A program made the translations under genes and the position numbers. Shown in pieces: positions 25,671 to 35,390 of a stretch of 60,636 bases of DNA. The notes beneath the pieces were generated by a model, which saw only the letters and a program-made list of their open reading frames with translations, was not told where the DNA came from and ran no database searches. The stretch spans positions 1 to 60,636 of the forward strand of contig JAQYCQ010000003.1 in NCBI GenBank assembly GCA_028724585.1, written 5' to 3'. Source of the stretch: Bacillota bacterium (lineage in GTDB: Bacteria; Bacillota; Clostridia; Peptostreptococcales; Anaerovoracaceae). Numbering within the stretch: position 1 is the first letter of the stretch; each line of letters starts with the position of its first letter.

Positions 25671-26684
25671 TTAGTCCATTTTCTTTCCGAAGAATTCAAC
25701 TTCAGCACGGAGCTCGCCCATGAGCTTGTCGAACTGGGCAGGCGTGAGTGACTGAGGTCCGTCGCAGAGAGCGTTCTCCGGGTCGTTGTGTACTTCGATC
25801 ATAAGTCCGTCAGCTCCTACAGCTACAGCTGCCTTGGCCAGAGCCGGAACCATCCACCTGATGCCGGCAGCGTGGCTCGGGTCTACGATGACTGGAAGAT
25901 GAGTCATGCTCTTCAGCATAGGGATAGCCGAGAGATCGAGAGTATTTCTCATGGAAGTCTCAAATGTCCTGATTCCTCTCTCGCAGAGGATTATGTTCTC
26001 GTTGCCGCCTGCCATGATATATTCGGCGCTCATTACCAGCTCCTGAAGAGTATTGGCGAGACCTCTCTTGAGGAGGACCGTCTTGTTGGTCTTGCCCAGA
26101 GCTTTGAGAAGCTGGAAGTTCTGCATGTTGCGGGCTCCTACCTGTACAACGTCCACATCGTCGAAGAGGAGCAGGTGCTCAGGAGTCATGATCTCTGTTA
26201 CTACTGGAAGTCCAGTCGCTTTCTTGGCTTCAAGGAGGAGCTTGAGCCCGTCGTTAGCGAGTCCCTGGAAGGAATATGGTGAAGTACGAGGCTTAAATGC
26301 TCCGCCTCTGAGGAGATGCGCCCCGCTGTTCTTCACATCCTGTGCCACCTCTATGATCTGGTCTTTTGTCTCTATGGAGCAAGGGCCGGCGATAACCTGA
26401 AAATTGCCGCCGCCTATCTTATGCCCGCAGACATCTATGACCGTATCCTCCGGATGCATCTTGCGGTTTGCCTTTTTGTAAGGCTCCTGGACTCTCTTGA
26501 CGTCGGCTACGACTTCGTTGGCCATGAGGTCGTCAGTTTCCAGGATAGAAGTATCTCCTACCAGGCCGAGCAGTCTCTGCCTCTGGCCCTGAGATTCATG
26601 GATGTCGAAGCCCAGAGATCTGAGTTTCCCCTTGAGCAGCTTGACTTTTTCGGGATTCGCGTCTTCTTTAAGTATTACGATCAT
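25671..26684 (-). CDS. aroF: 3-deoxy-7-phosphoheptulonate synthase
   Basis: The 337-residue protein has an N-terminal ferredoxin-like domain (about 1-70) then the barrel with [31 protein letters not shown] and [12 protein letters not shown]. It is a type I-beta DAHP synthase, joining phosphoenolpyruvate and erythrose 4-phosphate at the entry of the shikimate pathway. The N-terminal domain in related enzymes gives feedback control. GAGGTAAGATAGCAA precedes the ATG. A terminator hairpin lies 45 bases upstream, so read-through from pyc would be limited. Confidence 0.95.
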   Translation of the reverse strand: MIVILKEDANPEKVKLLKGKLRSLGFDIHESQGQRQRLLGLVGDTSILETDDLMANEVVADVKRVQEPYKKANRKMHPEDTVIDVCGHKIGGGNFQVIAGPCSIETKDQIIEVAQDVKNSGAHLLRGGAFKPRTSPYSFQGLANDGLKLLLEAKKATGLPVVTEIMTPEHLLLFDDVDVVQVGARNMQNFQLLKALGKTNKTVLLKRGLANTLQELVMSAEYIMAGGNENIILCERGIRTFETSMRNTLDLSAIPMLKSMTHLPVIVDPSHAAGIRWMVPALAKAAVAVGADGLMIEVHNDPENALCDGPQSLTPAQFDKLMGELRAEVEFFGKKMD

Positions 26685-26728
26685 TTGCTATCTTACCTCT
26701 GTTTTATCTGTCTTTATATATATTTATA

Positions 26729-26760
26729 ACAAAAGGCTGCCCCGAAGTCCGGAGCAGCCT
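26729..26760 (-). terminator. Terminator between pyc and aroF
   Basis: Minus strand GGCTGC(T)CC...GG(G)GCAGCC followed by TTTTGTT. It may simply end pyc or act as an attenuator for aroF; no T-box consensus or leader peptide was seen. Confidence 0.75.
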
Positions 26761-26857
26761 CTGATAACTATCAGCTGTCTGCCGCCAGTACACGATAGTA
26801 CTCTGTCACGGCTTCATACTGTATGATTTATGTCCTGACTTTTAGCCAGGTCATTGA

Positions 26858-29800
26858 TTATTCCTTGTCCTTGAGCTTTGCGACCAGCTGGCCTGACTTG
26901 ACCTGATCGCCCTGGGCGATGTAGATCTTGTCTACGATACCATCCATAGTAGCGAGGATCTTGGTCTCCATCTTCATAGCTTCGATGACCGCGATAGAAT
27001 CGCCCTTAGCTACTTCGTCGCCTTCCTTGGCAACAACCTTTACGATATTGCCCGGGATGTTGGCGCCGACATCGTGCTCATCGTCTTCATCAGCCATAAC
27101 GATAGAAACGTTATGAGATGAAGTCATAGCCTGCTTATCCTTGATGAGGATAGTTCTCATAAGGCCGTTTACCTGATAAGTGAGCTGTCTGTTGCCGTTT
27201 TCGTCAGGATCAGTTACATCTTCGAACTTGACTACGAGAGTATTGCCTTCGTCCAGCTTGATCTCTACAGTCTCGCCGAGAGCGATACCGTGGAAGAATA
27301 CGTCTGAACCCATGTATCTGAAGCTGCCTTCCTTCTTCATGGAAGTGAGGTAATCCTCGAATACCTTCGGATACATGTTGTATGACGCGAGGTCCTGCTC
27401 AGTAGGCTCTATATCGAACTTCTCCTTGAGGTGCTTCTTTATAGCGTCGAAGTCTTCCGGCGGAAGCAGAGTTCCAGGTCTTACGTCGATATGAGGCTTG
27501 CCCTTGAGTACGAGCTCTCTGAGCTTTTCAGGGAAGCCGCCTTCAGGCTGGCCCATCATGCCCTCGAAGTATGAAACTACTGAATCAGGGAAGTCCATAC
27601 CCTGAGCCTTCTCGTAGATGTTCTGAGGAGTGAGGCCATTCTGTACCATGAAGATAGCCATATCGCCTACAACCTTAGATGAAGGAGTTACCTTGATGAT
27701 ATCTCCCAGCATGAGGTTTACCTGACGGTACATCTCTCTTACTTCCTGGAACTTGTGGCCGAGGCCGAAGCTGTTTACCTGAGCTCTGAAGTTGGAATAC
27801 TGTCCGCCAGGCATCTCGTACTTGTAGATTTCAGCGGATCCGTTCTTGAGCTCTGATTCGAACTGAGCGTATACAGGTCTTACGCCGCTCCAGTAGTTCG
27901 CGATAGCCTGCAGCTCGTCAGTGTTCATGCCTGTAGCTCTTTCAGTGTGCTCGAGAGCAGCTACTGTAGAGTTGAGAGGTGGCTGAGATGTGAGTCCTGC
28001 CATTGAGTCGAACGCCGCGTCTACGATATCTACGCCGGCCATTGAAGCTGTCATGAGAGTAGCTCCGCCGTTGCCGGAAGTATCGTGAGTGTGCAGGTGG
28101 ATAGGAACTCCGACTTCCTGCTTGAGTTCCTTGATGAGCTTGTATGCTGCCATAGGCTTGAGGAGGGATGCCATATCCTTGATTGCGATGATGTTAGCGC
28201 CTGCCTTCTCAAGCTCCTTAGCCTTGTTGATATAGTACTTAAGGTTGTATTTCTCTCTTGTAGGATCGAGGATATCGCCTGTGTAGCACATAGTAGCCTC
28301 GACGATCTTGCCCTGATTCCTTACCTCTTCGATAGGGAATCTCATGCTTTCGATCCAGTTGAGTGAGTCGAAGATCCTGAATACGTCGATTCCGCCCTTC
28401 GCGGATTCTTTGATGAACTGCTTGAGGACGTTGTCCGGATAGCTCTTGTATCCTACAGCGTTTGATCCTCTCAGGAGCATCTGCATGAGGATGTTAGGAA
28501 TGCGCTTTCTGAGGAGCTCGAGTCTTTCCCAAGGGCTTTCCTTGAGGAATCTCAGGCATGTATCGAATGTAGCTCCGCCCCACATTTCCAGCGAGAAGAG
28601 ATCCTTGCCGTAAATAGCTGTAGCGTCAGCGATCTTTTCCATATCTACTGTACGCATACGAGTAGCCATCAGTGACTGCTGTGCGTCTCTCATAGTAGTA
28701 TCTGTGAAGAGCAGCTGCTTCTGATCGAGTACCCACTTTGAAAGGCCTTCAGGTCCTCTCTCATCGAAGATCTGCTTTGTGCCTCTGAGTGTAGGGATGA
28801 TAGAAGGATCTACCTCAGGAACCTCAGGCTGGTTTGCAGGAGGCTTGTCCCACTTAACTTCGTTTACGGCCTTGTTGCCCAGGAACTTGAGGACTCTGCC
28901 CTCTTCGTCAGCTGTGTTGGACAGGTCTACGTTCATGAGCTGAGGGTTCTCAGCGATGAAGTTAGTAGTACATGTTCCTGCTATGAATTTAGGATGGTTG
29001 AGCACGTTGAGCAGAAAGTTCCTGTTCGTCTTTACGCCTCTGATGCTGAGTTCGTTGAGAGCTCTGATAGATTTGTTTACAGTCGTCTTAAAGTCTCTGC
29101 CGTAGCATGTGATCTTTACGAGCAGGCTGTCGTAGTAAGGAGTGATGACAGCTCCTGTGAAGCCGTTGCCTCCGTCCAGCCTTACGCCGTTGCCTGATCC
29201 TGTCGAATAGAATTCGATCTTGCCTGTGTCAGGAGCGAACTGGTTCGCAGGGTCCTCTGTGGTGATCCTGCACTGGATAGCAGCGCCTCTAGGCTTAACA
29301 GCATCCTGGTCAGGAATGTTTATCTCAGGTGAATCGAGCGAATAGCCTTCAGCGATAAGGATCTGAGCCTGAACGATATCGATTCCGGTAACGAGCTCTG
29401 TTACAGTGTGCTCTACCTGGATCCTAGGGTTCATCTCTATGAAGTAGTGATTTTCGTTTTTATCAACGAGAAATTCTACTGTGCCGGCACTTCTGTAATC
29501 TACTGCCTTGGCGATCTTGAGCGCGTCTGCGCAGATTTCCTTTCTCAGCTTGTCTGAAATAGTCTGGGCAGGAGTAAACTCGATAACCTTCTGGTGACGT
29601 CTCTGGATGGAACAGTCTCTCTCATACATATGTACCAGATTTCCGAATTTATCTCCCAGTACCTGAACCTCGATGTGCTTAGGGTCTTCAACGTACTTCT
29701 CGATGAAGATCTCGTCCGAACCGAAAGCCTTGAGGGATTCGCTCTGGGCACTGTTGAATTCAGGGATAAGGTCCTTAGCCTCCCTTACGACACGCATTCC

Positions 29801-30307
29801 GCGTCCACCGCCGCCGGCAGCAGCCTTGATCATAACAGGATAGCCGCAGTATTCAGCGAACTTGACAGCGTCTTCGTTTGTCTTGATGGCTTCCTTAACG
29901 CCAGGGATAGTCTGTACGCCTACCTCTGTAGCGAGGATCTTGGACTGGATCTTGTCGCCCAGCTTGTCCATCATTTCTCCTGTAGGTCCGATGAACTCGA
30001 TGCCGTTGATCTCGCACTGCTTAGCGAACTCTGAGTTCTCAGCGAGGAATCCATATCCAGGGTGGATAGCGTCGCAGCCCTTAGCCTTGGCGAGAGCGAT
30101 GATCTCGTCTATACCGAGGTATACGTCGACCGGGCTCTTTCCGATACCGATCTTATATGCCTCATCAGCCTTTGTTCTGAAAAGCGCATTCTTGTCTTCT
30201 TCTGAATAGATTGCAACAGTACGGATGCCGAGTTCTTTGCAAGCACGCATGATACGTATTGCGATCTCGCCTCTGTTGGCAACAAGAACTTTTTTAAACT
30301 TCTTCAT
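26858..30307 (-). CDS. pyc: Pyruvate carboxylase
   Basis: About 1149 residues: biotin carboxylase (residues about 1-450, with KAAAGGGGRGMRVV and EMNPRIQVEHTVTE), carboxyltransferase barrel (about 525-800, FTDTTMRDAQQSLMATRMRT), allosteric/linker part and biotin carrier domain with AMKMET about 40 residues from the end. It carboxylates pyruvate to oxaloacetate for anaplerosis. ATG at 30307 is preferred (MKKFKKVLVANRGEIAIRIM); an in-frame TTG 9 bases upstream is closer to GAGG. Single gene with its own leader (30317-30485) and terminator. Confidence 0.97.
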   Translation of the reverse strand: MKKFKKVLVANRGEIAIRIMRACKELGIRTVAIYSEEDKNALFRTKADEAYKIGIGKSPVDVYLGIDEIIALAKAKGCDAIHPGYGFLAENSEFAKQCEINGIEFIGPTGEMMDKLGDKIQSKILATEVGVQTIPGVKEAIKTNEDAVKFAEYCGYPVMIKAAAGGGGRGMRVVREAKDLIPEFNSAQSESLKAFGSDEIFIEKYVEDPKHIEVQVLGDKFGNLVHMYERDCSIQRRHQKVIEFTPAQTISDKLRKEICADALKIAKAVDYRSAGTVEFLVDKNENHYFIEMNPRIQVEHTVTELVTGIDIVQAQILIAEGYSLDSPEINIPDQDAVKPRGAAIQCRITTEDPANQFAPDTGKIEFYSTGSGNGVRLDGGNGFTGAVITPYYDSLLVKITCYGRDFKTTVNKSIRALNELSIRGVKTNRNFLLNVLNHPKFIAGTCTTNFIAENPQLMNVDLSNTADEEGRVLKFLGNKAVNEVKWDKPPANQPEVPEVDPSIIPTLRGTKQIFDERGPEGLSKWVLDQKQLLFTDTTMRDAQQSLMATRMRTVDMEKIADATAIYGKDLFSLEMWGGATFDTCLRFLKESPWERLELLRKRIPNILMQMLLRGSNAVGYKSYPDNVLKQFIKESAKGGIDVFRIFDSLNWIESMRFPIEEVRNQGKIVEATMCYTGDILDPTREKYNLKYYINKAKELEKAGANIIAIKDMASLLKPMAAYKLIKELKQEVGVPIHLHTHDTSGNGGATLMTASMAGVDIVDAAFDSMAGLTSQPPLNSTVAALEHTERATGMNTDELQAIANYWSGVRPVYAQFESELKNGSAEIYKYEMPGGQYSNFRAQVNSFGLGHKFQEVREMYRQVNLMLGDIIKVTPSSKVVGDMAIFMVQNGLTPQNIYEKAQGMDFPDSVVSYFEGMMGQPEGGFPEKLRELVLKGKPHIDVRPGTLLPPEDFDAIKKHLKEKFDIEPTEQDLASYNMYPKVFEDYLTSMKKEGSFRYMGSDVFFHGIALGETVEIKLDEGNTLVVKFEDVTDPDENGNRQLTYQVNGLMRTILIKDKQAMTSSHNVSIVMADEDDEHDVGANIPGNIVKVVAKEGDEVAKGDSIAVIEAMKMETKILATMDGIVDKIYIAQGDQVKSGQLVAKLKDKE

Positions 30308-30358
30308 GATAATCAATACCTCATAAAATATCAGTAATTATATGAATATATTAATTCC

Positions 30359-30375
30359 GCAGGATCTGATCCCGC
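30359..30375. promoter_or_regulatory. Imperfect dyad upstream of pyc (operator candidate)
   Basis: GCAGGATC-T-GATCCCGC is a 17-base dyad with one mismatch, located just upstream of a likely -10 (TATAAT on the minus strand near 30337-30342) of pyc. Confidence 0.35.
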
Positions 30376-30382
30376 AGTTTAC

Positions 30383-30417
30383 GCGGACTCCGTCCGCCTC
30401 CGCGCGCGGAGCGCGCG
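30383..30417. repeat. Paired TCC/GGA triloop hairpins (intergenic)
   Basis: GCGGAC-TCC-GTCCGC (30383-30397), 3 bases, then a 7-bp-stem version CGCGCGC-GGA-GCGCGCG (30401-30417), between glyS and pyc. Left flank GTTTACGC is shared with the pair at 24865. Confidence 0.8.
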
Positions 30418-30485
30418 AAACAGCAGATGATGATCCTTGCAGAAAAATATATCTTGTTTGATAAATATACCCTCAGATCAGCTGA

Positions 30486-31898
30486 CTAAAATGCGATCTT
30501 TTCGAGGATATAGTCTTTTACCTGTTCCTCAGGGATCCTGATCTGCTCCATCGTATCCCTGTCTCTTACAGTGACGCATCCGTCATCTTCTGTGTCAGGG
30601 TCTACAGTCACGCAGTAAGGAGTTCCGACCTCGTCCTGTCTTCTGTATCTCTTGCCGATGCTGCCCGGAAGGTCATAATCGACCATGAAATACTTAGAAA
30701 GGTCGTCAGCGAGCTTCTCGGCATGCTCAGCCTGCTTCTTTGTCAGCGGCAGGACAGCTGCCTTGAACGGAGCCAGAGCTGGGTGGAAGTGGAGAACTAC
30801 TCTTGTATCTTCCTTGCCCTTGTTCACTACCGTCTCCTCGCTGTAAGCTTCCGCAAGGAAAGCGAGCGTTACTCTGTCCGCGCCGAGCGAAGGCTCTATG
30901 CAGTAAGGAACGAATTTTTCGTTAGTAACAGGATCCTGGTAGGTCATGTCCTGGCCGGAATATTCCTGATGCCTGCTCAGGTCGTAATCTGTACGGTCAG
31001 CAATGCCCCAGAGCTCGCCCCAGCCGAACGGGAACAGGTATTCTATATCTGTAGTCGCGTTGCTGTAGTGGGAAAGTTCTTCCTGATCGTGATCTCTCAG
31101 TCTGATATGCTCATCCGACATTCCGAGATCCTTGAGGAACTGCCAGCAGTACTGACGCCAGAATTCGAACCACTTAAGGTCTTCGCCAGGCTTGCAGAAG
31201 AACTCGAGCTCCATCTGCTCGAACTCTCTTGTCCTGAATGTGAAGTTGCCCGGTGTGATCTCGTTTCTGAAGGCCTTGCCGATCTGGGCTATGCCGAACG
31301 GGAGCTTCTTCCTTGTAGTTCTCTGGACATTCTTGAAGTTTACGAAGATGCCCTGGGCAGTCTCAGGCCTGAGATAAAGCTCGTCTGTGCCGCCTTCAGT
31401 AACGCCCTGATATGTCTTGAACATAAGGTTGAACTGTCTTACAGGAGTAAATTCAGTGCTTCCGCATGTAGGGCATTTAATGCCGTGCTCCTTGATATAG
31501 TTTTCCATCTTTTCGTTCGACCAGCCGTCAGCGACGCCGTCGATGCCGTGCTTGTCGAAATATTCCTCTATGAGCTTGTCGGCTCTGAACCTGCCGTGGC
31601 AGACTTTACAGTCGATCTGAGGATCGTTGAAATTGCCGACATGGCCAGAAGCCTCCCATGTTCTAGGGTTCATGAGGATAGCGGCGTCAAGACCTACGTT
31701 GTATTTGCACTGCTGTATGAATCTCGTGCGCCAGAGTTTCTTTACGTTGTTTTTCAGTTCAACTCCTACAGGACCGTAATCCCATGTGTTGGCGAGGCCG
31801 CCGTATATCTCGGAACCCGGGAAAACGAATCCTCTCGATTTCGCAAGCGATACCAGCTTGTCCATCGTAAATTCTCTGTGCTGAACTTTGTTACTCAT
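30486..31898 (-). CDS. glyS: Glycyl-tRNA synthetase (homodimeric type)
   Basis: About 470 residues from the ATG at 31898 ([20 protein letters not shown]), after AGGAGAAGAATTAACT; the longer frame to 31964 runs through the promoter and is rejected. Class II signatures: [30 protein letters not shown] and the C-terminal anticodon-binding domain. Cys pairs CKVC and CPTC likely bind zinc. No T-box leader was found, although one is common upstream of glyS in Firmicutes. Confidence 0.96.
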   Translation of the reverse strand: MSNKVQHREFTMDKLVSLAKSRGFVFPGSEIYGGLANTWDYGPVGVELKNNVKKLWRTRFIQQCKYNVGLDAAILMNPRTWEASGHVGNFNDPQIDCKVCHGRFRADKLIEEYFDKHGIDGVADGWSNEKMENYIKEHGIKCPTCGSTEFTPVRQFNLMFKTYQGVTEGGTDELYLRPETAQGIFVNFKNVQRTTRKKLPFGIAQIGKAFRNEITPGNFTFRTREFEQMELEFFCKPGEDLKWFEFWRQYCWQFLKDLGMSDEHIRLRDHDQEELSHYSNATTDIEYLFPFGWGELWGIADRTDYDLSRHQEYSGQDMTYQDPVTNEKFVPYCIEPSLGADRVTLAFLAEAYSEETVVNKGKEDTRVVLHFHPALAPFKAAVLPLTKKQAEHAEKLADDLSKYFMVDYDLPGSIGKRYRRQDEVGTPYCVTVDPDTEDDGCVTVRDRDTMEQIRIPEEQVKDYILEKIAF

Positions 31899-31923
31899 AG
31901 TTAATTCTTCTCCTGCAATCGTT

Positions 31924-31952
31924 TTTATATATATTTTTGACGCGCGGCGCAA
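31924..31952 (-). promoter_or_regulatory. glyS promoter
   Basis: Minus strand TTGCGC (31952-31947), 17-base spacer, TATAAA (31929-31924), 26 bases before the start codon. Confidence 0.55.
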
Positions 31953-31971
31953 AAAAAGCCTCATACGTCCC

Positions 31972-32005
31972 GCAGGACAGCCTGATTCTCATCCTGCTGC
32001 CCTGC
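31972..32005. repeat. Stable hairpin between DUF4342 gene and glyS
   Basis: GCAGGACAGC and GCTGCCCTGC pair over 10 positions (one G-U in RNA) around a 14-base loop. A T-run precedes rather than follows it in the direction of transcription, so it is not a standard terminator. Confidence 0.5.
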
Positions 32006-32024
32006 AAAAAATCATTACCAGTAG

Positions 32025-32876
32025 TTAGAAGAATTTATTCTTCTTTTCCTTGTAGCTGTTTATAGTATTTTCGAATTTTTCTCCCGCGTCGTCGAAAGAT
32101 TCTGCGGAATCAGAAACAGCGTCCTCTGCTTCGCTTACTGCCTCCGACGCTTCCTCAAGAGCTTCTGAAGCCTCCCTTACAGCGGCGTCAGCCGGATCGT
32201 CTTCTTCAGCTTCCGGAGCTTCCTCCTGCTCGTTTTCTTCAGGCTCTGTCTCGCTGTCCGGTTCGCTTACGTCAGCTTCCTCATCAAGATCAGGATATTC
32301 GTCGTCGAAATTGAAATAGTCGTCATCCATGAAGTCATCTTCAGCATCTGATGGAGCCATCTTCGAAATAACAGTATCCGCCTTTTCGCGAAGCTTCGAA
32401 AACGCGCTGCTTCCCTTTTCTGCGATATCGTCAGCCGCATCTGAATAGGTTTCCTTAACATCGCTGAGCTTGTCAGAAACCTTCTTTACTACGTCTACCT
32501 CGCTTCCGTCGCTTCCTACCACGCTTATGCTGCACTTCGTGCCGAGAGCGATGACAGCGGAAATGATAGCCGCCTCAGGGAGTATGAAGGCCCCGAGAAG
32601 ACCGATATTTACAGGGATATTGAGGACCGTCTCGTCGTCTTTCCTGACGAGGATCTTCTCCACATTTCCCTTATGTACCAGTTCTCTCAGTGTTGAAACA
32701 ATATCCGACGCCGTAACTCCGGCAGCCGTCTTAGGCGAGACATCTATCTCATCCTCGAGGAGTATGATAGCATCGACAACACTGCCGTCCGCTTTGATGA
32801 GAGCATCCTTAGCTTCTCTGTAGCTGACGCCTGTTCTGTCTTTTACGAGCTCTATTTTTTCAAGACTTAATTCCAT
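32025..32876 (-). CDS. DUF4342 protein with UBA-like N-terminus and acidic tail
   Basis: The 283-residue protein begins with a UBA-like helix bundle (residues about 1-45, RTGVSYREAKDALIKADGSV, as in EF-Ts and NAC), followed by the DUF4342 core (about 55-125) with a hydrophobic segment around GLLGAFILPEAAIISAVIAL, then about 120 residues very rich in Glu, Asp, Ser and Ala ending SYKEKKNKFF. Function unknown; the hydrophobic core plus long charged tail suggest a membrane- or chaperone-related protein. AAGGACGGCAGTATT precedes the ATG. Confidence 0.75.
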   Translation of the reverse strand: MELSLEKIELVKDRTGVSYREAKDALIKADGSVVDAIILLEDEIDVSPKTAAGVTASDIVSTLRELVHKGNVEKILVRKDDETVLNIPVNIGLLGAFILPEAAIISAVIALGTKCSISVVGSDGSEVDVVKKVSDKLSDVKETYSDAADDIAEKGSSAFSKLREKADTVISKMAPSDAEDDFMDDDYFNFDDEYPDLDEEADVSEPDSETEPEENEQEEAPEAEEDDPADAAVREASEALEEASEAVSEAEDAVSDSAESFDDAGEKFENTINSYKEKKNKFF

Positions 32877-32897
32877 AATACTGCCGTCCTTTTAAGA

Positions 32898-33644
32898 CTA
32901 ATCAAGCGATAGATATGATTCGCTCTTCAGCCCCCTTATGTCCAGATGATACGAAACGTATTCGTGAAGGATCTTATCCAGATATCCGGCTGTTTCAGGG
33001 CTGAAAGCCAGATTCGCGAACGAATCTATATTGTTAGAACCAATAAACTTTAATATTTGGATTATATCAAATTTTATACTATAAAGCAATCTCATATTGA
33101 CCCGGTCGGAATCTACGCAGTCTCCGCAGACCGTGCCGCCGTCCACTATACTGAAGCCCGCCGGCTCTGCCTGCTTACCGCAGGAAGTGCACCGGTCCGT
33201 CACCGGACCGTAGCCTGTCAGATACAGTACCTTCCATTCATACATTATAAGGAAGGACCTGAGCTTGGTCTTCCTTGAGGAGAGTATCCGGAGAAAGGAC
33301 AGCAGCGTATCCAGCACCGGCTCCGCCGGCATGCCTTCAGAAAGTACTTTATCTGTAAACTCCAGCGCGCAGGACGCGCAGAAAAACCTGTCCACATCTT
33401 CTCCAAGCTCATAGAAGCTCTCGATGGTCTCAGCCGCGTCTATATTATAGGAAGTCCTTCCGCAGAATATCTCGTATCGGCCGTGCGTAAAAGGCCTGAG
33501 CGGGAGCGAAGATTTTTTTCCCGACTGCCTGATCCCGGTCCCGGCGCTTATCTTGCCGAATTTTCTCGTAAAGAGAACGAGCATCTTGCGGTCGCGGGCT
33601 ATCTTCGTCTGCCTTAATATGATGCCGTCAGTCTCAGTGACCAT
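32898..33644 (-). CDS. recO: DNA repair protein RecO
   Basis: The 248-residue protein begins with the RecO OB-fold (VTETDGIILRQTKIARDRKM, LVLFTRKFGKISAGTGI) and has a zinc site CTSCGKQ...CGDC around 150-172. RecO helps RecA load onto single-stranded DNA covered by SSB. It follows era by 2 bases in the conserved order phoH-ybeY-cdd-era-recO. A 5-bp TCC-triloop hairpin is at 33317. Confidence 0.93.
   Translation of the reverse strand: MVTETDGIILRQTKIARDRKMLVLFTRKFGKISAGTGIRQSGKKSSLPLRPFTHGRYEIFCGRTSYNIDAAETIESFYELGEDVDRFFCASCALEFTDKVLSEGMPAEPVLDTLLSFLRILSSRKTKLRSFLIMYEWKVLYLTGYGPVTDRCTSCGKQAEPAGFSIVDGGTVCGDCVDSDRVNMRLLYSIKFDIIQILKFIGSNNIDSFANLAFSPETAGYLDKILHEYVSYHLDIRGLKSESYLSLD
33317..33329. 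repeat. TCC-triloop hairpin in recO
   Basis: CCGGC-TCC-GCCGG, 5-bp stem (sixth pair A-C mismatched), encodes part of MPAEP. Confidence 0.6.
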
Positions 33645-33646
33645 CG

Positions 33647-34537
33647 CTAATCGTCATCCCTCTTATAGCCGAAATTGCTCACCATGATATCACTCTCACG
33701 CCAGTGTTCCTTGACCTTGACCCAGAGCTGAAGGTATACCTTTGTGCCGACCAGAGGTTCTATCTCCAGCCTGGCGGCTTTTCCTATGCCCTTGAGCTTC
33801 CTGCCGCCGGCACCGATGATGATGCCCTTATGGGACTTCTTTTCACAGTAGATTGTAGCGTCTATGTCCGTTATTCCATCCTTCTCAGCGTAGCGCTCTA
33901 TCTCCACCGCTATGCCGTGAGGGACCTCGTCGTTGAGGTACATGAGAGCTTTTTCCCTGATGATCTCGGAAACCAGGAATTTCATAGGGTTGTCGGTATA
34001 AAGATCCTCAGGGAAATACTGAGGTCCTTCCTTTATATACGGCTTTATCATGTCTATAACGACATCGGTATTCTGGCCGTTGAGGGCGCTGGTGCCGACG
34101 ATCTGGTCGAATACTCCTTCCGCGTCATATTCGTTGTAGATCTTCAGATATTCATCCGGCCCGATCTTGTCGATCTTGTTTATGACCAGGATCTTAGGTG
34201 TCTTTTTGACCTGTTTAAGCAGATTAAGTATATATGTATCACCGGGGCCGCCGCTCAGCTTCTCGTCTACTATGAGCAGGATAACGTCCACCTGCTTGAG
34301 AGTAGATACCGCGGTATCTGTCAGGAACCTTCCAAGAGCGTTCTTCGGCTTATGTATTCCCGGCGTATCTATGAACACTATCTGCATGCCGTCTTCGTTA
34401 TATATGCCCCTGATCGCGTTTCTCGTAGTCTGAGCCTTGCTCGAAGTGATCGCTACCTTTTCTCCGATGATCGAATTGAGCAGCGTTGATTTTCCAACAT
34501 TCGGCCTTCCTATGATGCCGACAAGACCTGATCTCAT
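33647..34537 (-). CDS. era: GTPase Era
   Basis: The 296-residue protein has G1 GRPNVGKSTLLNS, G3 DTPGIHKPKNALG, G4 NKID and a C-terminal KH domain (GIIIGAGGRKLKGIG). Era binds the 3' end of 16S rRNA in small-subunit maturation. It overlaps the ybeY-cdd gene by 4 bases; the fusion partner upstream works on the same rRNA end. Confidence 0.97.
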   Translation of the reverse strand: MRSGLVGIIGRPNVGKSTLLNSIIGEKVAITSSKAQTTRNAIRGIYNEDGMQIVFIDTPGIHKPKNALGRFLTDTAVSTLKQVDVILLIVDEKLSGGPGDTYILNLLKQVKKTPKILVINKIDKIGPDEYLKIYNEYDAEGVFDQIVGTSALNGQNTDVVIDMIKPYIKEGPQYFPEDLYTDNPMKFLVSEIIREKALMYLNDEVPHGIAVEIERYAEKDGITDIDATIYCEKKSHKGIIIGAGGRKLKGIGKAARLEIEPLVGTKVYLQLWVKVKEHWRESDIMVSNFGYKRDDD

Positions 34538-35385
34538 AATACAAAACCTTCCGGCAGCAGCTCCGCGACCGAGGTCACATGAAGCCCGCCGTTATCACCT
34601 TTCTGTATAACCTTTATATCTCCGCCGAATTCCAGGAGCACCTGCCTGCATATTCCGCAGGGACTCGCTTTTCCGTCAGGAGAATATACAGCTATAGCCT
34701 TAAATTTCCTGCATCCGTCCGAAACAGCGCATGCCACAGCCGAGCGCTCCGCGCACAGGGTCGCGCCGTAAGAGGCGTTTTCAATATTGACACCGGTATA
34801 GATGCTCCCGTCCTCTGCCAGAAGAGCCGCTCCTACATGCAAGCCTGAGTAGGGAGCATATGAATTAGCTGACGCCTCTTCGGCGCGGCGCATCAGTTCC
34901 TGGAAAAGATCAGCGTCCTCTGCGGGAGTGAAACCCCTGGTAAGGCCGATGCTGTTCATTATTTCTTCTTCTCTCGCGCGCATCTCACGCTTTTCATCCG
35001 CTTCCATATGGTCGTAGCCGAGAAGATGGAGCACGCTGTGCACGAAGAGGTAAACAAACTCACGCTCGTAGGAATGGCCGTATTCCTCAGCCTGCCTGTG
35101 TGCCACCGCGTCGCATATCACCACATCTCCAAGAGCAATCACTTCGTCGTTATCCACATCGGAGAGATCATCGTACTGAGGGAATGAAAGGACATCAGTA
35201 ACACGGTCTGTATCCCTGTACATCCTGTTCAGCTCATGGATCTCCTCCTCAGAAACGACAGTAAGGCTTATCTCAACAAGAGAAGGATCCAGTCCCTCGT
35301 CGCTGACAGCTTTCTCTGCCGCGGCCATAAGGAAGCTCTGGATCTCGCTGCTGACGTTTGAATTTTCGTCTATGATGATGTTCAT
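34534..35385 (-). CDS. ybeY: Fused endoribonuclease YbeY / cytidine deaminase
   Basis: The 283-residue product is a single uninterrupted frame. Residues about 1-160 are YbeY, with the zinc motif HSVLHLLGYDH, which matures 16S rRNA 3' ends. Residues about 165-283 are cytidine deaminase: VNIENASYGATLCAERSAVA (zinc cysteine and catalytic glutamate) and PCGICRQVLLEFG (two zinc cysteines). In many Firmicutes cdd sits next to ybeY and era as a separate gene, so this looks like a fusion of neighbours. GGGGAGTAGAGCTT precedes the ATG. Confidence 0.92.
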   Translation of the reverse strand: MNIIIDENSNVSSEIQSFLMAAAEKAVSDEGLDPSLVEISLTVVSEEEIHELNRMYRDTDRVTDVLSFPQYDDLSDVDNDEVIALGDVVICDAVAHRQAEEYGHSYEREFVYLFVHSVLHLLGYDHMEADEKREMRAREEEIMNSIGLTRGFTPAEDADLFQELMRRAEEASANSYAPYSGLHVGAALLAEDGSIYTGVNIENASYGATLCAERSAVACAVSDGCRKFKAIAVYSPDGKASPCGICRQVLLEFGGDIKVIQKGDNGGLHVTSVAELLPEGFVL

Positions 35386-35390
35386 AAGCT

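Noticed and set aside
26685-26857. T-box or trp-like attenuator before aroF
   Set aside because: Only one terminator hairpin and short dyads (CTGATA/TATCAG) are seen; no alternative antiterminator or leader peptide rich in aromatic codons.
31905-32024. T-box leader for glyS
   Set aside because: The conserved T-box GGTGG/antiterminator sequence was not found; the hairpin at 31972-32005 is too small and lies upstream of the promoter.
34744-34754. GCGC-TCC-GCGC in the cytidine deaminase part
   Set aside because: Only a 4-bp stem and it encodes the invariant CAERSA motif, so it is explained by protein conservation.
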